64,000 nt of DNA from contig NZ_JAKFYQ010000001.1 of the NCBI RefSeq assembly GCF_021533835.1, forward strand, positions 527,979 to 591,978, given 5' to 3'. Made by a program: the position numbers and the translations under genes. This DNA comes from Synechococcus sp. Nb3U1 (lineage in GTDB: Bacteria; Cyanobacteriota; Cyanobacteriia; Thermostichales; Thermostichaceae). Below the pieces are notes generated by a model, which worked only from the letters and a program-made list of their open reading frames with translations, did no database searches and was not told the origin of the DNA. How positions within the stretch are numbered: position 1 is the stretch's first letter; the number at the start of each line of letters is the position of its first letter. Below are positions 39,050-47,404 of the stretch, in pieces.

Positions 39050-39949
39050 ATGATTGCCCCCCCTTCTTCTGTCGGATTTCAGCCTCTGTCGGTGGCCTTC
39101 ACCTGTGGGGATCCCAGTCGAGTACAAATGCCTATTGCGAATTTGTTGGCGGCTTTCCCCCCTTCCCCGCTGCTGAAACTGACGGATCCCGAGGCTGCAG
39201 ATTTACGGGTGGAGCTGCTGCCGGATGCAATCTACCACTTTTACCGGCGGGGGGAAGATTCCGCCTTGGTAGCCTTTCGGATCCCGGTTAAAAAGCTACA
39301 GGCCTTACCCCGCAAGCTGTTGCGGCTGCTGGAGCATGTGGCCGCCTTTAGCAACTTACTGCAGCTCAGACCCCCCACCGAGGCCCTCAGCAGCGTTTTG
39401 GAAGTGGAATTTCTGCAACTGGAAACCCCAGCTAGCCGTTCTGTGGCGGCGGAGGTCAGTCCACTGGTACGCAACGAGCAGGGACAGGTGCAAATCCAGG
39501 CAGGCCGTAACCTGGCCATTGCCCTGAAAAACAATGCCCCCACCCCGGTTCACGTCTACGCCATTGCCTTGGATGAACGGCAGTACAGCGTGGATTTGGT
39601 TTACCCCTACCAGCCGGATTTGCCCGCCCGCCTGCGCCCCAGCGAGACGCTGCTGATCGGATCTGGGCCGCGCTACTTGCTGCAGATGCAACTACCGGAA
39701 GGTCTGGACATGGCGGTGGATCGCTTCAAGATTTGGGTTAGTGGGAGCAGTATGCAGCCGGGTGTGATGGTCATGCCTCCTCTCGGGCAACGGCTAGAGC
39801 CTGCTTCTGAGGATCCCTATGGGGCCGGTTCTCGGTTGGATCGAGACATCCGGCTGGCCATTCTGGGCAAATCCGGCAATACCCCCCTGCCCGCTTTTGT
39901 AGAGGATCCCTGGTGGTGCCTGGAGCAGGCGGTACAGATCGTGGCCTAG
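39050..39949 (+). CDS. Hypothetical protein with DUF4384-like domain
   Basis: A 299-aa soluble protein. The central part (GRNLAIALKNNAPTPVHVYAIALDE, VDLVYPYQPDLP, LRPSETLLI) resembles the beta-rich domain (DUF4384-like) that follows the caspase domain in many cyanobacterial metacaspase-like proteins; here no protease domain is present. The final third (VDRFKIWVSGSSMQPG, PPLGQRLE) also fits that domain. Possibly a regulatory or binding protein. Family assignment is from pattern memory and moderate. Confidence 0.6.
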   Translation: MIAPPSSVGFQPLSVAFTCGDPSRVQMPIANLLAAFPPSPLLKLTDPEAADLRVELLPDAIYHFYRRGEDSALVAFRIPVKKLQALPRKLLRLLEHVAAFSNLLQLRPPTEALSSVLEVEFLQLETPASRSVAAEVSPLVRNEQGQVQIQAGRNLAIALKNNAPTPVHVYAIALDERQYSVDLVYPYQPDLPARLRPSETLLIGSGPRYLLQMQLPEGLDMAVDRFKIWVSGSSMQPGVMVMPPLGQRLEPASEDPYGAGSRLDRDIRLAILGKSGNTPLPAFVEDPWWCLEQAVQIVA

Positions 39950-40039
39950 CCTCCCGATAGGAGACTAGATTGAACCAGGTTTGATATTAAATCCTTAACA
40001 AAAAAGACCTGTCACAGATCCTGAATCTGAGAACCCGAC

Positions 40040-41875
40040 CTATAGTTTGAGGACAACCCCCAGCCACTCCTGCTGTAGCTGTTGTTGGTCGAGAGTCAGA
40101 GTGGGCAACACCTCCAAGGAATACCCATCGGGGCGAGGTGGATCCAACGGGATCCAGAAATTCTTTAGTTGCTCCGCTTGAAACACGCTCAGGCAGATGA
40201 CTTGATGGGGCTGGTACGCGCGCAGACGATCTGGCAACTGGGCAGCGCTCACCTTAAATCCCTCCACTGCCAGCAGCTCATCACCTGCCCAAATCCCCAC
40301 CCGCTGCGCTGGGGATCCCATATCCACCGAACTGATGCGATTCCCCTCGCCATTAAAGTTCAGGCCCAAGTACGGACTTGGGTTCGGGTGACTGAAATAG
40401 GTCTTCAGGCTCAAGCCAAAGGGCTGTAGATAGGTGTCGTAGTCAAGCTCCTGCGTCCCATCTACATAGGCTGCAAAGAACTGGCTCAGCTCTGCTCCCG
40501 CCGCTCGTTCAAACGCCTCTCGCAACTGGCCCTCGCTGTACCCATGGTCTACTTTGCCAAACCGTTGCCACAGATCCCGCAGAGCCGTATCCAGGGATCC
40601 TCTGTTACCGGAGAGCTGGCGAATGTGCAGATCCAGCAACCAACAGACCAAGGCCCCCTTTAAGTAGTAGGACACCTGGCTGTTCAGGGTATTTTCGTGG
40701 GGACGATAGAGCTTGATCCAGGTATCAAAACTGGATTCGCTCAAGGACTGCACGGCACGGCCAGGGATCCGTTGCAGCCGCGCGATCTGCTCAGAGAGGG
40801 TTTTCAAAAAAGCCGCCGGGGTGAGAATGCCCGCCCGCAGTAGGATCACGCTCTCGTAGTAGCTAGTGGCCCCTTCACAAAACCAGAGGCACTCCAGGTA
40901 ATTTTCTTGGTTGTAATCAAAGCGCTCCAGAGCTAGGGGCCGTAAGCGTTTCACATTCCAGGTGTGGAAAAATTCGTGGGCCACCAACGACAAGAAGCGC
41001 TGGTATTTCTCCGGCTGATGGAACTCCAGACGCGAGTAGTTAAGGGTGGTGCTGCACTTGTGCTCGAGACCGCCAAAGCCCTCTGGCGACAAATGCACAA
41101 TGAACCAGTAGCGGTCGTAGGGCAGCCCCCCGAAGAAGTTGGCCGTGGTGGTGACAATCCGCTGAGTATCCGCCACTGCTCGAGCCAAATCCAGATTCCC
41201 CTCTCCCCAAACCACAAAAGAATGCGGGATCCCTTCTACCTCAAATGTTGCCAACCGATGCAGGCCCACCTCCACCGGGCTATCGACTAGCTCGTCGTAA
41301 TCCTGCGCCACAAACGACTGGCCGAGGCCGGGATCCCCTGTTGTGGGCATGAGTGAGGACAAAGGCCGCAAACTGGTGGCGATCCGCCAGTCGGGCTTGG
41401 GTGGGATCACCGTCAGGGTATGGGGTTCTTGCTCCCGCCCCGGCACATACAGAAACAAGGCCGCCCCGTTGAAATAGCCATGGGTGAGATCCAGATGATT
41501 GGTGCGTACCGTTAGCTCGTAGGCATAGACCCGATAACGGACATAGACGGTTTGGGAGCCGTTGGAAGGGGGCTGCTCGTGCAAGCGGGACGGAGTCCTA
41601 ATTTGCCAAGTATTTTTGTCGATCTTGCGCCAGGGCAAGGGGATCCCCTGCTCATTCTCGGCCCGAAACTCCTGCACATGCCGGGCATATTCCCGCACCA
41701 GATAAGATCCCGGCGTCCAAACGGGCATCCGCAGCCGCAAAGGAACCTCCGGCTCCACTTCGCGCAGTTGCAGCTCCACCTCGAACAGATGATTGGCGGG
41801 CTCTGGCATCCGCACCGTGAAGTGCTGACGGCTAAGCCGAAGAGGTGCGGCAACAACTGCCTCCGAGATCACCAT
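40040..41875 (-). CDS. M61-family metallopeptidase with PDZ domain
   Basis: A 611-aa zinc peptidase. The N-terminal beta domain (residues about 10-180) is followed by the gluzincin catalytic domain with the zinc motif HEFFHTWN starting near residue 300 and the downstream Glu in CLWFCEGATSYYE. A C-terminal PDZ-like domain (YLGLNFNGEGNRISSVDMGSPAQRVGIWAGDELLAV, given here only as its region, about 495-570) binds peptide ends. No signal peptide is visible, so it is probably cytoplasmic. Members cleave N-terminal glycine or act as broad aminopeptidases. Confidence 0.9.
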   Translation of the reverse strand: MVISEAVVAAPLRLSRQHFTVRMPEPANHLFEVELQLREVEPEVPLRLRMPVWTPGSYLVREYARHVQEFRAENEQGIPLPWRKIDKNTWQIRTPSRLHEQPPSNGSQTVYVRYRVYAYELTVRTNHLDLTHGYFNGAALFLYVPGREQEPHTLTVIPPKPDWRIATSLRPLSSLMPTTGDPGLGQSFVAQDYDELVDSPVEVGLHRLATFEVEGIPHSFVVWGEGNLDLARAVADTQRIVTTTANFFGGLPYDRYWFIVHLSPEGFGGLEHKCSTTLNYSRLEFHQPEKYQRFLSLVAHEFFHTWNVKRLRPLALERFDYNQENYLECLWFCEGATSYYESVILLRAGILTPAAFLKTLSEQIARLQRIPGRAVQSLSESSFDTWIKLYRPHENTLNSQVSYYLKGALVCWLLDLHIRQLSGNRGSLDTALRDLWQRFGKVDHGYSEGQLREAFERAAGAELSQFFAAYVDGTQELDYDTYLQPFGLSLKTYFSHPNPSPYLGLNFNGEGNRISSVDMGSPAQRVGIWAGDELLAVEGFKVSAAQLPDRLRAYQPHQVICLSVFQAEQLKNFWIPLDPPRPDGYSLEVLPTLTLDQQQLQQEWLGVVLKL

Positions 41876-41990
41876 TGATGAGACCTTTCCAACCTGTCAC
41901 GATCCCTGCCGCCCCAACGGCAATGGCTCTCATCCTAACCCCGCCTTTGGTTAAAGGATCCCCTGTAGAGAATGAACGAAACCTAAAAAT

Positions 41991-42033
41991 GTAACCCCTG
42001 CTACAAAGATGTTCGGGCATAACCTTTTACTTT
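41991..42033 (+). promoter_or_regulatory. NtcA-activated promoter of ntcA (autoregulatory)
   Basis: GTA-ACCCCTGC-TAC (41991-42004) matches the NtcA consensus GTA-N8-TAC. A TAN3T-type -10 box, TACTTT (42028-42033), lies 23 bp after it, the spacing expected of class II NtcA-dependent promoters, in which the site replaces the -35 box. Transcription would start near 42040. NtcA autoregulation is well established in other cyanobacteria. Confidence 0.7.
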
Positions 42034-42077
42034 AATATGAATTCCTAAATATGACTTCCTGCCGTCGTGATGATTTC

Positions 42078-42143
42078 TGAGGTCAGTACGGTTGCACCCC
42101 AACCCAAGACCTCTGGGCTGGTCTTAGGTATAAACTGACCTCA
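42078..42143 (+). promoter_or_regulatory. Nested inverted repeats in the ntcA leader
   Basis: TGAGGTCAGT (42078-42087) and ACTGACCTCA (42134-42143) are perfect 10-bp complements enclosing 46 nt, within which AAGACC (42106-42111) and GGTCTT (42120-42125) form a second stem. The outer stem ends 8 bases before the ATG at 42152 and abuts the AAAAGG ribosome-binding sequence. In the mRNA it could affect translation; as DNA it could bind a regulator. Confidence 0.6.
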
Positions 42144-42151
42144 AAAGGTTG

Positions 42152-42832
42152 ATGAGTATGGCGGTGGCTGTAGCGGAAAAATCTTTGATCACAGCCTTCA
42201 AACAGTTGGGAGGACATCAATACCCACCTGTTATCGAAACGTTTGAGCGGGGTAAAACGATCTTTTTCCCAGGGGATCCCGCAGAACGGGTTTACTTCCT
42301 GGCAAAAGGGGCCGTTAAACTCTCGCGGGTTTACGAGATGGGGGAAGAAATCACCGTCGCCCTTCTGCGAGAAAACAGCATTTTTGGAGTGCTCTCCTTT
42401 ATCACGGGGCAGCGCTCCGATCGCTTCTATCACTCGGTGGCCTTTACTCCTGCCGAATTGCTCTCGCTGCCGATCGAACAGGTGGAAAAATCTTTGCGGG
42501 AGAATGCTGAGCTTTCTATGCTGTTGCTCAAGAGCTTATCTTCGCGCATTCTGCAAACGGAGATGATGATCGAGACACTGGCTCACCGTGATATGGGATC
42601 CCGTCTGGTCAGCTTTTTGTTGATCCTGTGTCGTGATTTTGGTGTGCCCAGCCCGGATGGAGTCACAATCGATCTCAGGCTGTCTCACCAGGCGATCGCG
42701 GAAGCAATTGGCTCTACTCGTGTGACGATTACCCGTCTTCTAGGGGAGCTACGCAAGAAAAAATATATCTCGATCCATAAGAAGAAGATTACTGTACATG
42801 ATCCCATGCAATTGGGCCACCGTTTTGCCTAA
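42152..42832 (+). CDS. ntcA: Global nitrogen regulator NtcA
   Basis: A 226-aa Crp/Fnr-family activator that senses 2-oxoglutarate, with PipX as co-activator, and turns on nitrogen-assimilation genes. Residues 15-120 form the cyclic-nucleotide-type beta-roll ([21 protein letters not shown]). A long dimer helix follows ([19 protein letters not shown]). The DNA-reading helix is in [21 protein letters not shown] near residue 190. ATG 42152 or 42158 could start the protein; AAAAGG at 42143-42148 is better spaced for 42158. The gene has its own NtcA-type promoter. Its stop overlaps the next gene tail-to-tail by 4 bp. Confidence 0.96.
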   Translation: MSMAVAVAEKSLITAFKQLGGHQYPPVIETFERGKTIFFPGDPAERVYFLAKGAVKLSRVYEMGEEITVALLRENSIFGVLSFITGQRSDRFYHSVAFTPAELLSLPIEQVEKSLRENAELSMLLLKSLSSRILQTEMMIETLAHRDMGSRLVSFLLILCRDFGVPSPDGVTIDLRLSHQAIAEAIGSTRVTITRLLGELRKKKYISIHKKKITVHDPMQLGHRFA

Positions 42833-43176
42833 AAAATTGGCTTGTAGTGAGCGCATCCCTGACAAGGCCCTAGGGGATTAACCGCACAACGCAGCAGCGG
42901 CGATCGAGCATTGAATTGGCAAGAGGGATCCCCGAGAATGCTCCCGTCTTCTGTGGGTGGGGTTACGGCGCGAACCACAGCCCGGATCCCAGAGAGGCTA
43001 TATTTTCCCTGGCGCAACTGATAGGAATGGCGTTTTTCCAACACCAAGTAGTACTGCTCTGCCAGCTGAATATAGGTGCCTGGATGAGGGTTGATCTGCC
43101 AAGGAGATTCTTCCACAACCTCTCCCGAATCCGCATCAATCCACTGAATAGGCAGAGTCTGGTTTACAGAAGACAT
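42829..43176 (-). CDS. DUF6464-like small protein (soluble form)
   Basis: A 115-aa protein with an N-terminal beta-rich half ([35 protein letters not shown]) and a C-terminal cysteine motif [20 protein letters not shown] then CAHY. The motif matches that of the membrane-anchored protein at 18913-19221, but here there is no membrane helix. Four spaced cysteines suggest a metal site or disulfides. It ends 4 bp inside ntcA on the opposite strand. Function unknown. Confidence 0.72.
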   Translation of the reverse strand: MSSVNQTLPIQWIDADSGEVVEESPWQINPHPGTYIQLAEQYYLVLEKRHSYQLRQGKYSLSGIRAVVRAVTPPTEDGSILGDPSCQFNARSPLLRCAVNPLGPCQGCAHYKPIF

Positions 43177-43237
43177 AAGGTGTGGAAAGGGTCAGCTTGG
43201 GGCAGCAGAGCACAGGGATGCAGCTTGGCTCACACGA

Positions 43238-43346
43238 TTACAGTCTTTTCTGACTTCACGCAGGCTCTTGAGCTAAGCAAAAAACCTTGTGGAGCAAGGG
43301 ATTGACCTGAATCTGCTGTATCAGATAACGCTGGAAAAAGCTGTAA
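43238..43346 (+). mobile_element. MITE-like element, 109-bp copy upstream of the response regulator
   Basis: Starts TTACAGTCTTTTC and ends GGAAAAAGCTGTAA, imperfect inverted repeats. The interior (ACGCAGG, then GATTGACCTGAATCTGCTG, then CAGATAACGCTGG) aligns over its whole length with the copy at 63174-63304. It lies in the 320-bp noncoding gap 43177-43496, between a DUF6464 gene and the two-component genes. The rest of the gap shows no gene. Confidence 0.7.
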
Positions 43347-43496
43347 CTCACATTAGTGTAGTGGATTTTCTCTGGCTGGAGATGGGTAACAGGAAGGGCA
43401 AGCCTAGGTTAAAAGATTCTGGCATCTGGTCAAGATATACCCCATCTGCGCAACGGGATCCCTACAATGACGGACAGTTCCCCCTGCTGCCGATCC

Positions 43497-43880
43497 ATGT
43501 CTGAGAAGATCTTGATTGTTGACGATGAGCCTCACATTCGTCTGCTGCTGGAACAGACTTTGGAGGAATTGGAAGCGGAAGGAGTGGAGTTGATCCTGGC
43601 AGCCAATGGAGAGGAAGCGCTGGAGTTGATCCGTACAGAGCGGCCCCAGATCGTGTTTTTGGATGTGATGATGCCCCGTTTGAACGGCTTTGATGTCTGC
43701 CAACAGGTGAAACAGGATCCCGAGCTTCAGCACACCACTATCGTCATGCTCACAGCCAAAGGACAGGAATTTGACAAGCAACGGGGACAAGAAGTAGGGG
43801 CGGATCTCTACATCACCAAACCCTTCGACCCGGATGTGCTGACGGCCAAAGCGGCGGAATTGTTGGGCTTACGGAGGTAG
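43497..43880 (+). CDS. Single-domain response regulator
   Basis: A 127-aa CheY-like receiver with no output domain. Asp9 and Asp10 (LIVDDEP) form the acidic pocket, Asp56 in VFLDVMMP is the phosphoacceptor and Lys108 in ITKPFDP is the conserved lysine. The frame opens earlier at 43467, but ATG 43497 gives the normal MSEKILIVDDEP start. It ends 4 bases before the hybrid kinase gene, whose GGAGGT ribosome-binding site lies in its last codons, so the two are translationally coupled and probably exchange phosphate. Confidence 0.93.
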   Translation: MSEKILIVDDEPHIRLLLEQTLEELEAEGVELILAANGEEALELIRTERPQIVFLDVMMPRLNGFDVCQQVKQDPELQHTTIVMLTAKGQEFDKQRGQEVGADLYITKPFDPDVLTAKAAELLGLRR

Positions 43881-43884
43881 GTGA

Positions 43885-46800
43885 ATGTTTGGCTGGTTAC
43901 GCTCCCGGATTGGGCTACGGATCTCGTTGGTGGTGACGGTGGTATCTTCTGCCTCCGTGCTGGCCTTAATTCAAATTTCTTCGAAACGCATTCAGGAGCT
44001 GGGGGAATTTGCCGCCTCCGAAAACGAAGCCACCATTCGCGCTCAGGTGGATGCTGCCCTGACTCGCATTACCGAAGAGCAAGCCGCCCATTACAACGCC
44101 ATTTTTGCTCAGGTGGGGGCTGCCGCCAGCCTGATCGCTCAGCAGGCGGCTGTGTACCTTGAGGAGCAAACCTTCTACGGACAACAAAATTACAACCCCC
44201 AAGAAACCCTTACCCTCTACCCCAACCGACGCTGGATCAACGCCGCTGCAGATCCGGTTTCTGTTTTTTTCTCGGCTGCGGATGAGATTCCCCCTGAGAT
44301 TACCCAGGAGCTCAACGCCATTTCCCATTTGGATCCGCTGTTGCGGGCCTTGAAAGAGAGCCAATCCAGTATTGTGGCCAGTTGGCTGATTTTGGAATCT
44401 TCTTCTACCCGCTACTATCCCAATACTTTCTTCGCGCCGGAGTTGCCCCCCCTATCCGAGTTTGATGAGCGGGTTGAGGGCACCTATTACACCATCGTTC
44501 GTCCCGAAAATAATCCCAGTGGCGCGGTGCGCTGGACAGAGGTGTACGAAGATACAGCCGGTCAAGGATTGCTTACCTCGGCGGTGGCTCCGATTCGCGA
44601 TGTCCAGGGGGAGTTTTTGGGGGTGGCGGGTATCGATCTTAGCCTGGGTACGATTGTGGGGGAAATTTTGCAGGCTCAGGTGTTGGGCGGCAACAACGGG
44701 ACTTCTATCCATGCCGGCTCAGAGGAGTTTGCCTTTTTGTTGGATGAACAGGGGCAGATCATCGCCTTTCCGGAAGCCTATTCCCAGTTGTTTGGGTTGG
44801 TCAGTCCGGGATCCCGGCAGTTAGAAATTGGGCAGCTGCTGAATACCAGCCTACTGGAATCCGAACAACCCCAGGTGGTGGAGCTAGCCCAAGAGATGAT
44901 GACTGGGGATCCCTTGTTGCGGGATCTGGAATTGCCACAGGGGCGCTATCGAGTTGCGGTTCGTCCGGTGGAGTATCCCGACTGGAGCCTGGGGGTGGTG
45001 GTGCCGCAGGAGCAGATCCTCTCTTCAGTTCAGCAAACGCGGCAGGCTGTCGGAGCGACTGTCGAGCAGGTGAACCAGCAGTTGATCATCGTTTGGTTAG
45101 CTCTGTTGGGAGGCGGGATCCTCTTCATTTTGGTCTTTTTGCTGCGGGATCTGATCAACCCATTGCAGCAGTTGGCGGCAGCAGCAGCGCAGGTGGAAGA
45201 GGGGCAATGGCAAGAAATGCCGCGGGTCAACCGCACCGACGAGATCGGGCTGTTATCTCAGGCTTTCCAGAACATGATCCAACGCCTCAAGCGATATACA
45301 GAACGCTTGCAGGAGAGCAACCGAGCCTTAGAGCAGGGGGTGGAACAACGGACAGCCCAGTTGGCTCAGGCGGTGAACGAGCTGCAAGATACCCTCGCCT
45401 ATCTGGATGCTCTGATCGAAAACATTGCTGACGGGCTGTTGGTGACGGATCCGACGGGTAGGATTTTACGGGTGAATCCGGCCCTGCTGACCCTGTTTGG
45501 CTTGAGCCTCGACGGGTCTGCTTGGCTGGCTTTGCCGGTGGTGCAAGTGTTTAACGCCGATGTGGTGGCTTTGGCCGAACACTCTCTGCTGGATCCCACA
45601 AAACCCATATCGGCAGAGATAAGGCTGGCCAACCAACGGGTGGGCAAAGCTGTAGCCGCCGCCATTCAACGCCCGCAAAACGGGAGCCTGGCCTGTTTGG
45701 GGTGTGTGATGCTGATCCGCGACATCACCAGCGAGAAGCACATCGACCAAATGAAAACGGATTTCATCTCAACCGTGAGCCACGAGCTGCGTACCCCGCT
45801 CACGTCGGTGCTGGGGTTTGCCAAGCTGATCCAAAAGCGCCTAGAAGAGGTGATCTTTCCCGCCTTGGCTCCGGAACAAGCCTCTGACCCGACAGCAGAG
45901 CGAAAGCTGAAACGAGCCGTCAGCCAGGTGAGTGACAACCTCGGCATTATTCTCTCGGAAGGGGAACGCCTTACAGCCCTGATCAACGATGTGCTGGATG
46001 TGGCCAAGATGGAGGCTGGTCAAATCGAATGGCACATGCAACCCTTAGCCCTGGAGGGGATCCTAGAGCGGGCAATTGGCACCATCACCCCCCTGGCAGA
46101 ACAAAAAGGCTTGCCCATCCTGAAAGAGGTGGATCCCCAGTTGCCCAAGGTCTATGGGGATCCGGATCGGCTGGTGCAGGTGCTGATCAACTTGCTCTCC
46201 AATGCCCTCAAGTTCACCGAGCAGGGATCCATTACCTGTCGGGCTAGGGCTTTACCCGCTGACCCTCCAGGGCGCCCGGAGGACAAACAGGTGGAGATCG
46301 CCATCATCGACACCGGCATCGGCATTGCCACCGCAGATCAAGAGCGTATTTTCGATAAATTCAAGCAGGCGGGAGATACCCTCACCGACCGTCCTCAGGG
46401 TACAGGCTTGGGCCTGCCGATTAGCAAACAAATTGTCGAGCACCACGGCGGCAAAATTAGGGTAGAGAGCACCTTAGGCCAGGGCAGCCGCTTTATTTTC
46501 ACCCTACCCTGCTGGACAGACTCAGGGAGCGCCTCCGCCGGCGGAGTTGATTTGCAGGGCCTTGTGCGCCAACTGCGAGATCATGTGGCCTCCACCCCTG
46601 AGCTGACCCCAGCAGAGGGTGAGGCTGGATCTGGCTCACAGGGATCCCAAACCGTTCTGGTGGTGGACGATGAGCAGCACCTGCGGCATTTACTCAAAGA
46701 GAACCTAGAATCTGAAGGCTACCGGGTGATCGAGGCCCAAGACGGCGTCGAAGCAATCGCCCAAGCGCGGTTGCACCACCCGGATCTGATCCTGTTGGAT

Positions 46801-47280
46801 GTGATGATGCCAGAGATGGGCGGCTTTGATGTGGCCGCTGTCTTGAAAAGCAACCCGGATACGGTCGAAATTCCGATCGTGATCCTTTCAATAGTGGAAG
46901 ATCGGGAGCGAGGCTATCGGTTGGGCATCGACCGTTACTTCACCAAACCCATTGATATGGAGGCGCTGTTGGAGTCGATCCACGCTTTGATCGCGCAGCG
47001 AACCTCCCGCCGTAAGGTACTGGTGATTGACGAACATTTGCCTACCGTGCGTCTGTTGATGGAGGCTTTACAAAGCCGTGGCTACCAAGTTTCCGAAGCT
47101 AGCGACGGGCAAGAGGGCATTCAAAAGGCAGTTGCCGATCAGCCGGACATGATCATCGTCAATACCCTGCTAGCCCGTGAACAGGGGATCATCAAAACCC
47201 TGCGCTTTGAGAAAGGCTTGGAAAATGTCTACTTCATTTTGCTGGCGGAGGAGCCAACTGCACAAGATGCTCCAGGATAG
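43885..47280 (+). CDS. Hybrid sensor histidine kinase with two receivers, one degenerate
   Basis: A 1131-aa membrane sensor. Order: membrane helix (about 11-30), a large double-Cache-type periplasmic sensor domain (about 35-395), second helix (about 398-421), HAMP, a coiled coil, PAS domain (about 510-610; DALIENIADGLLVTDPTG), HisKA with the phospho-His in FISTVSHELRTPL near 632, HATPase (NLLSNALKFTEQG, DTGIGI, GTGLGLPISKQIV), receiver 1 (about 923-1040, Asp in LILLDVMMPEMGGF) and receiver 2 (about 1044-1125). Receiver 2 has Asn where Asp should be (MIIVNTLLA), so it cannot be phosphorylated normally. The Cache domain suggests it senses a small extracellular molecule. Confidence 0.92.
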   Translation: MFGWLRSRIGLRISLVVTVVSSASVLALIQISSKRIQELGEFAASENEATIRAQVDAALTRITEEQAAHYNAIFAQVGAAASLIAQQAAVYLEEQTFYGQQNYNPQETLTLYPNRRWINAAADPVSVFFSAADEIPPEITQELNAISHLDPLLRALKESQSSIVASWLILESSSTRYYPNTFFAPELPPLSEFDERVEGTYYTIVRPENNPSGAVRWTEVYEDTAGQGLLTSAVAPIRDVQGEFLGVAGIDLSLGTIVGEILQAQVLGGNNGTSIHAGSEEFAFLLDEQGQIIAFPEAYSQLFGLVSPGSRQLEIGQLLNTSLLESEQPQVVELAQEMMTGDPLLRDLELPQGRYRVAVRPVEYPDWSLGVVVPQEQILSSVQQTRQAVGATVEQVNQQLIIVWLALLGGGILFILVFLLRDLINPLQQLAAAAAQVEEGQWQEMPRVNRTDEIGLLSQAFQNMIQRLKRYTERLQESNRALEQGVEQRTAQLAQAVNELQDTLAYLDALIENIADGLLVTDPTGRILRVNPALLTLFGLSLDGSAWLALPVVQVFNADVVALAEHSLLDPTKPISAEIRLANQRVGKAVAAAIQRPQNGSLACLGCVMLIRDITSEKHIDQMKTDFISTVSHELRTPLTSVLGFAKLIQKRLEEVIFPALAPEQASDPTAERKLKRAVSQVSDNLGIILSEGERLTALINDVLDVAKMEAGQIEWHMQPLALEGILERAIGTITPLAEQKGLPILKEVDPQLPKVYGDPDRLVQVLINLLSNALKFTEQGSITCRARALPADPPGRPEDKQVEIAIIDTGIGIATADQERIFDKFKQAGDTLTDRPQGTGLGLPISKQIVEHHGGKIRVESTLGQGSRFIFTLPCWTDSGSASAGGVDLQGLVRQLRDHVASTPELTPAEGEAGSGSQGSQTVLVVDDEQHLRHLLKENLESEGYRVIEAQDGVEAIAQARLHHPDLILLDVMMPEMGGFDVAAVLKSNPDTVEIPIVILSIVEDRERGYRLGIDRYFTKPIDMEALLESIHALIAQRTSRRKVLVIDEHLPTVRLLMEALQSRGYQVSEASDGQEGIQKAVADQPDMIIVNTLLAREQGIIKTLRFEKGLENVYFILLAEEPTAQDAPG

Positions 47281-47404
47281 TCTACTGTAGAGCCGTAAAC
47301 CCCTTGCCGCTGTGCCCATTTTCTCGGATCCGCCCCTGTGGCATGATTAGTCTGACGGAGCCGTATCCTCCCTGGGGATGGGGCCACATTCGACTGGAGT
47401 TCTT

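Noticed and set aside
42829..43176. ntcA partner or PipX gene next to ntcA
   Set aside because: The neighbouring protein has the CAVNPLGPC motif and no Tudor-like PipX pattern.
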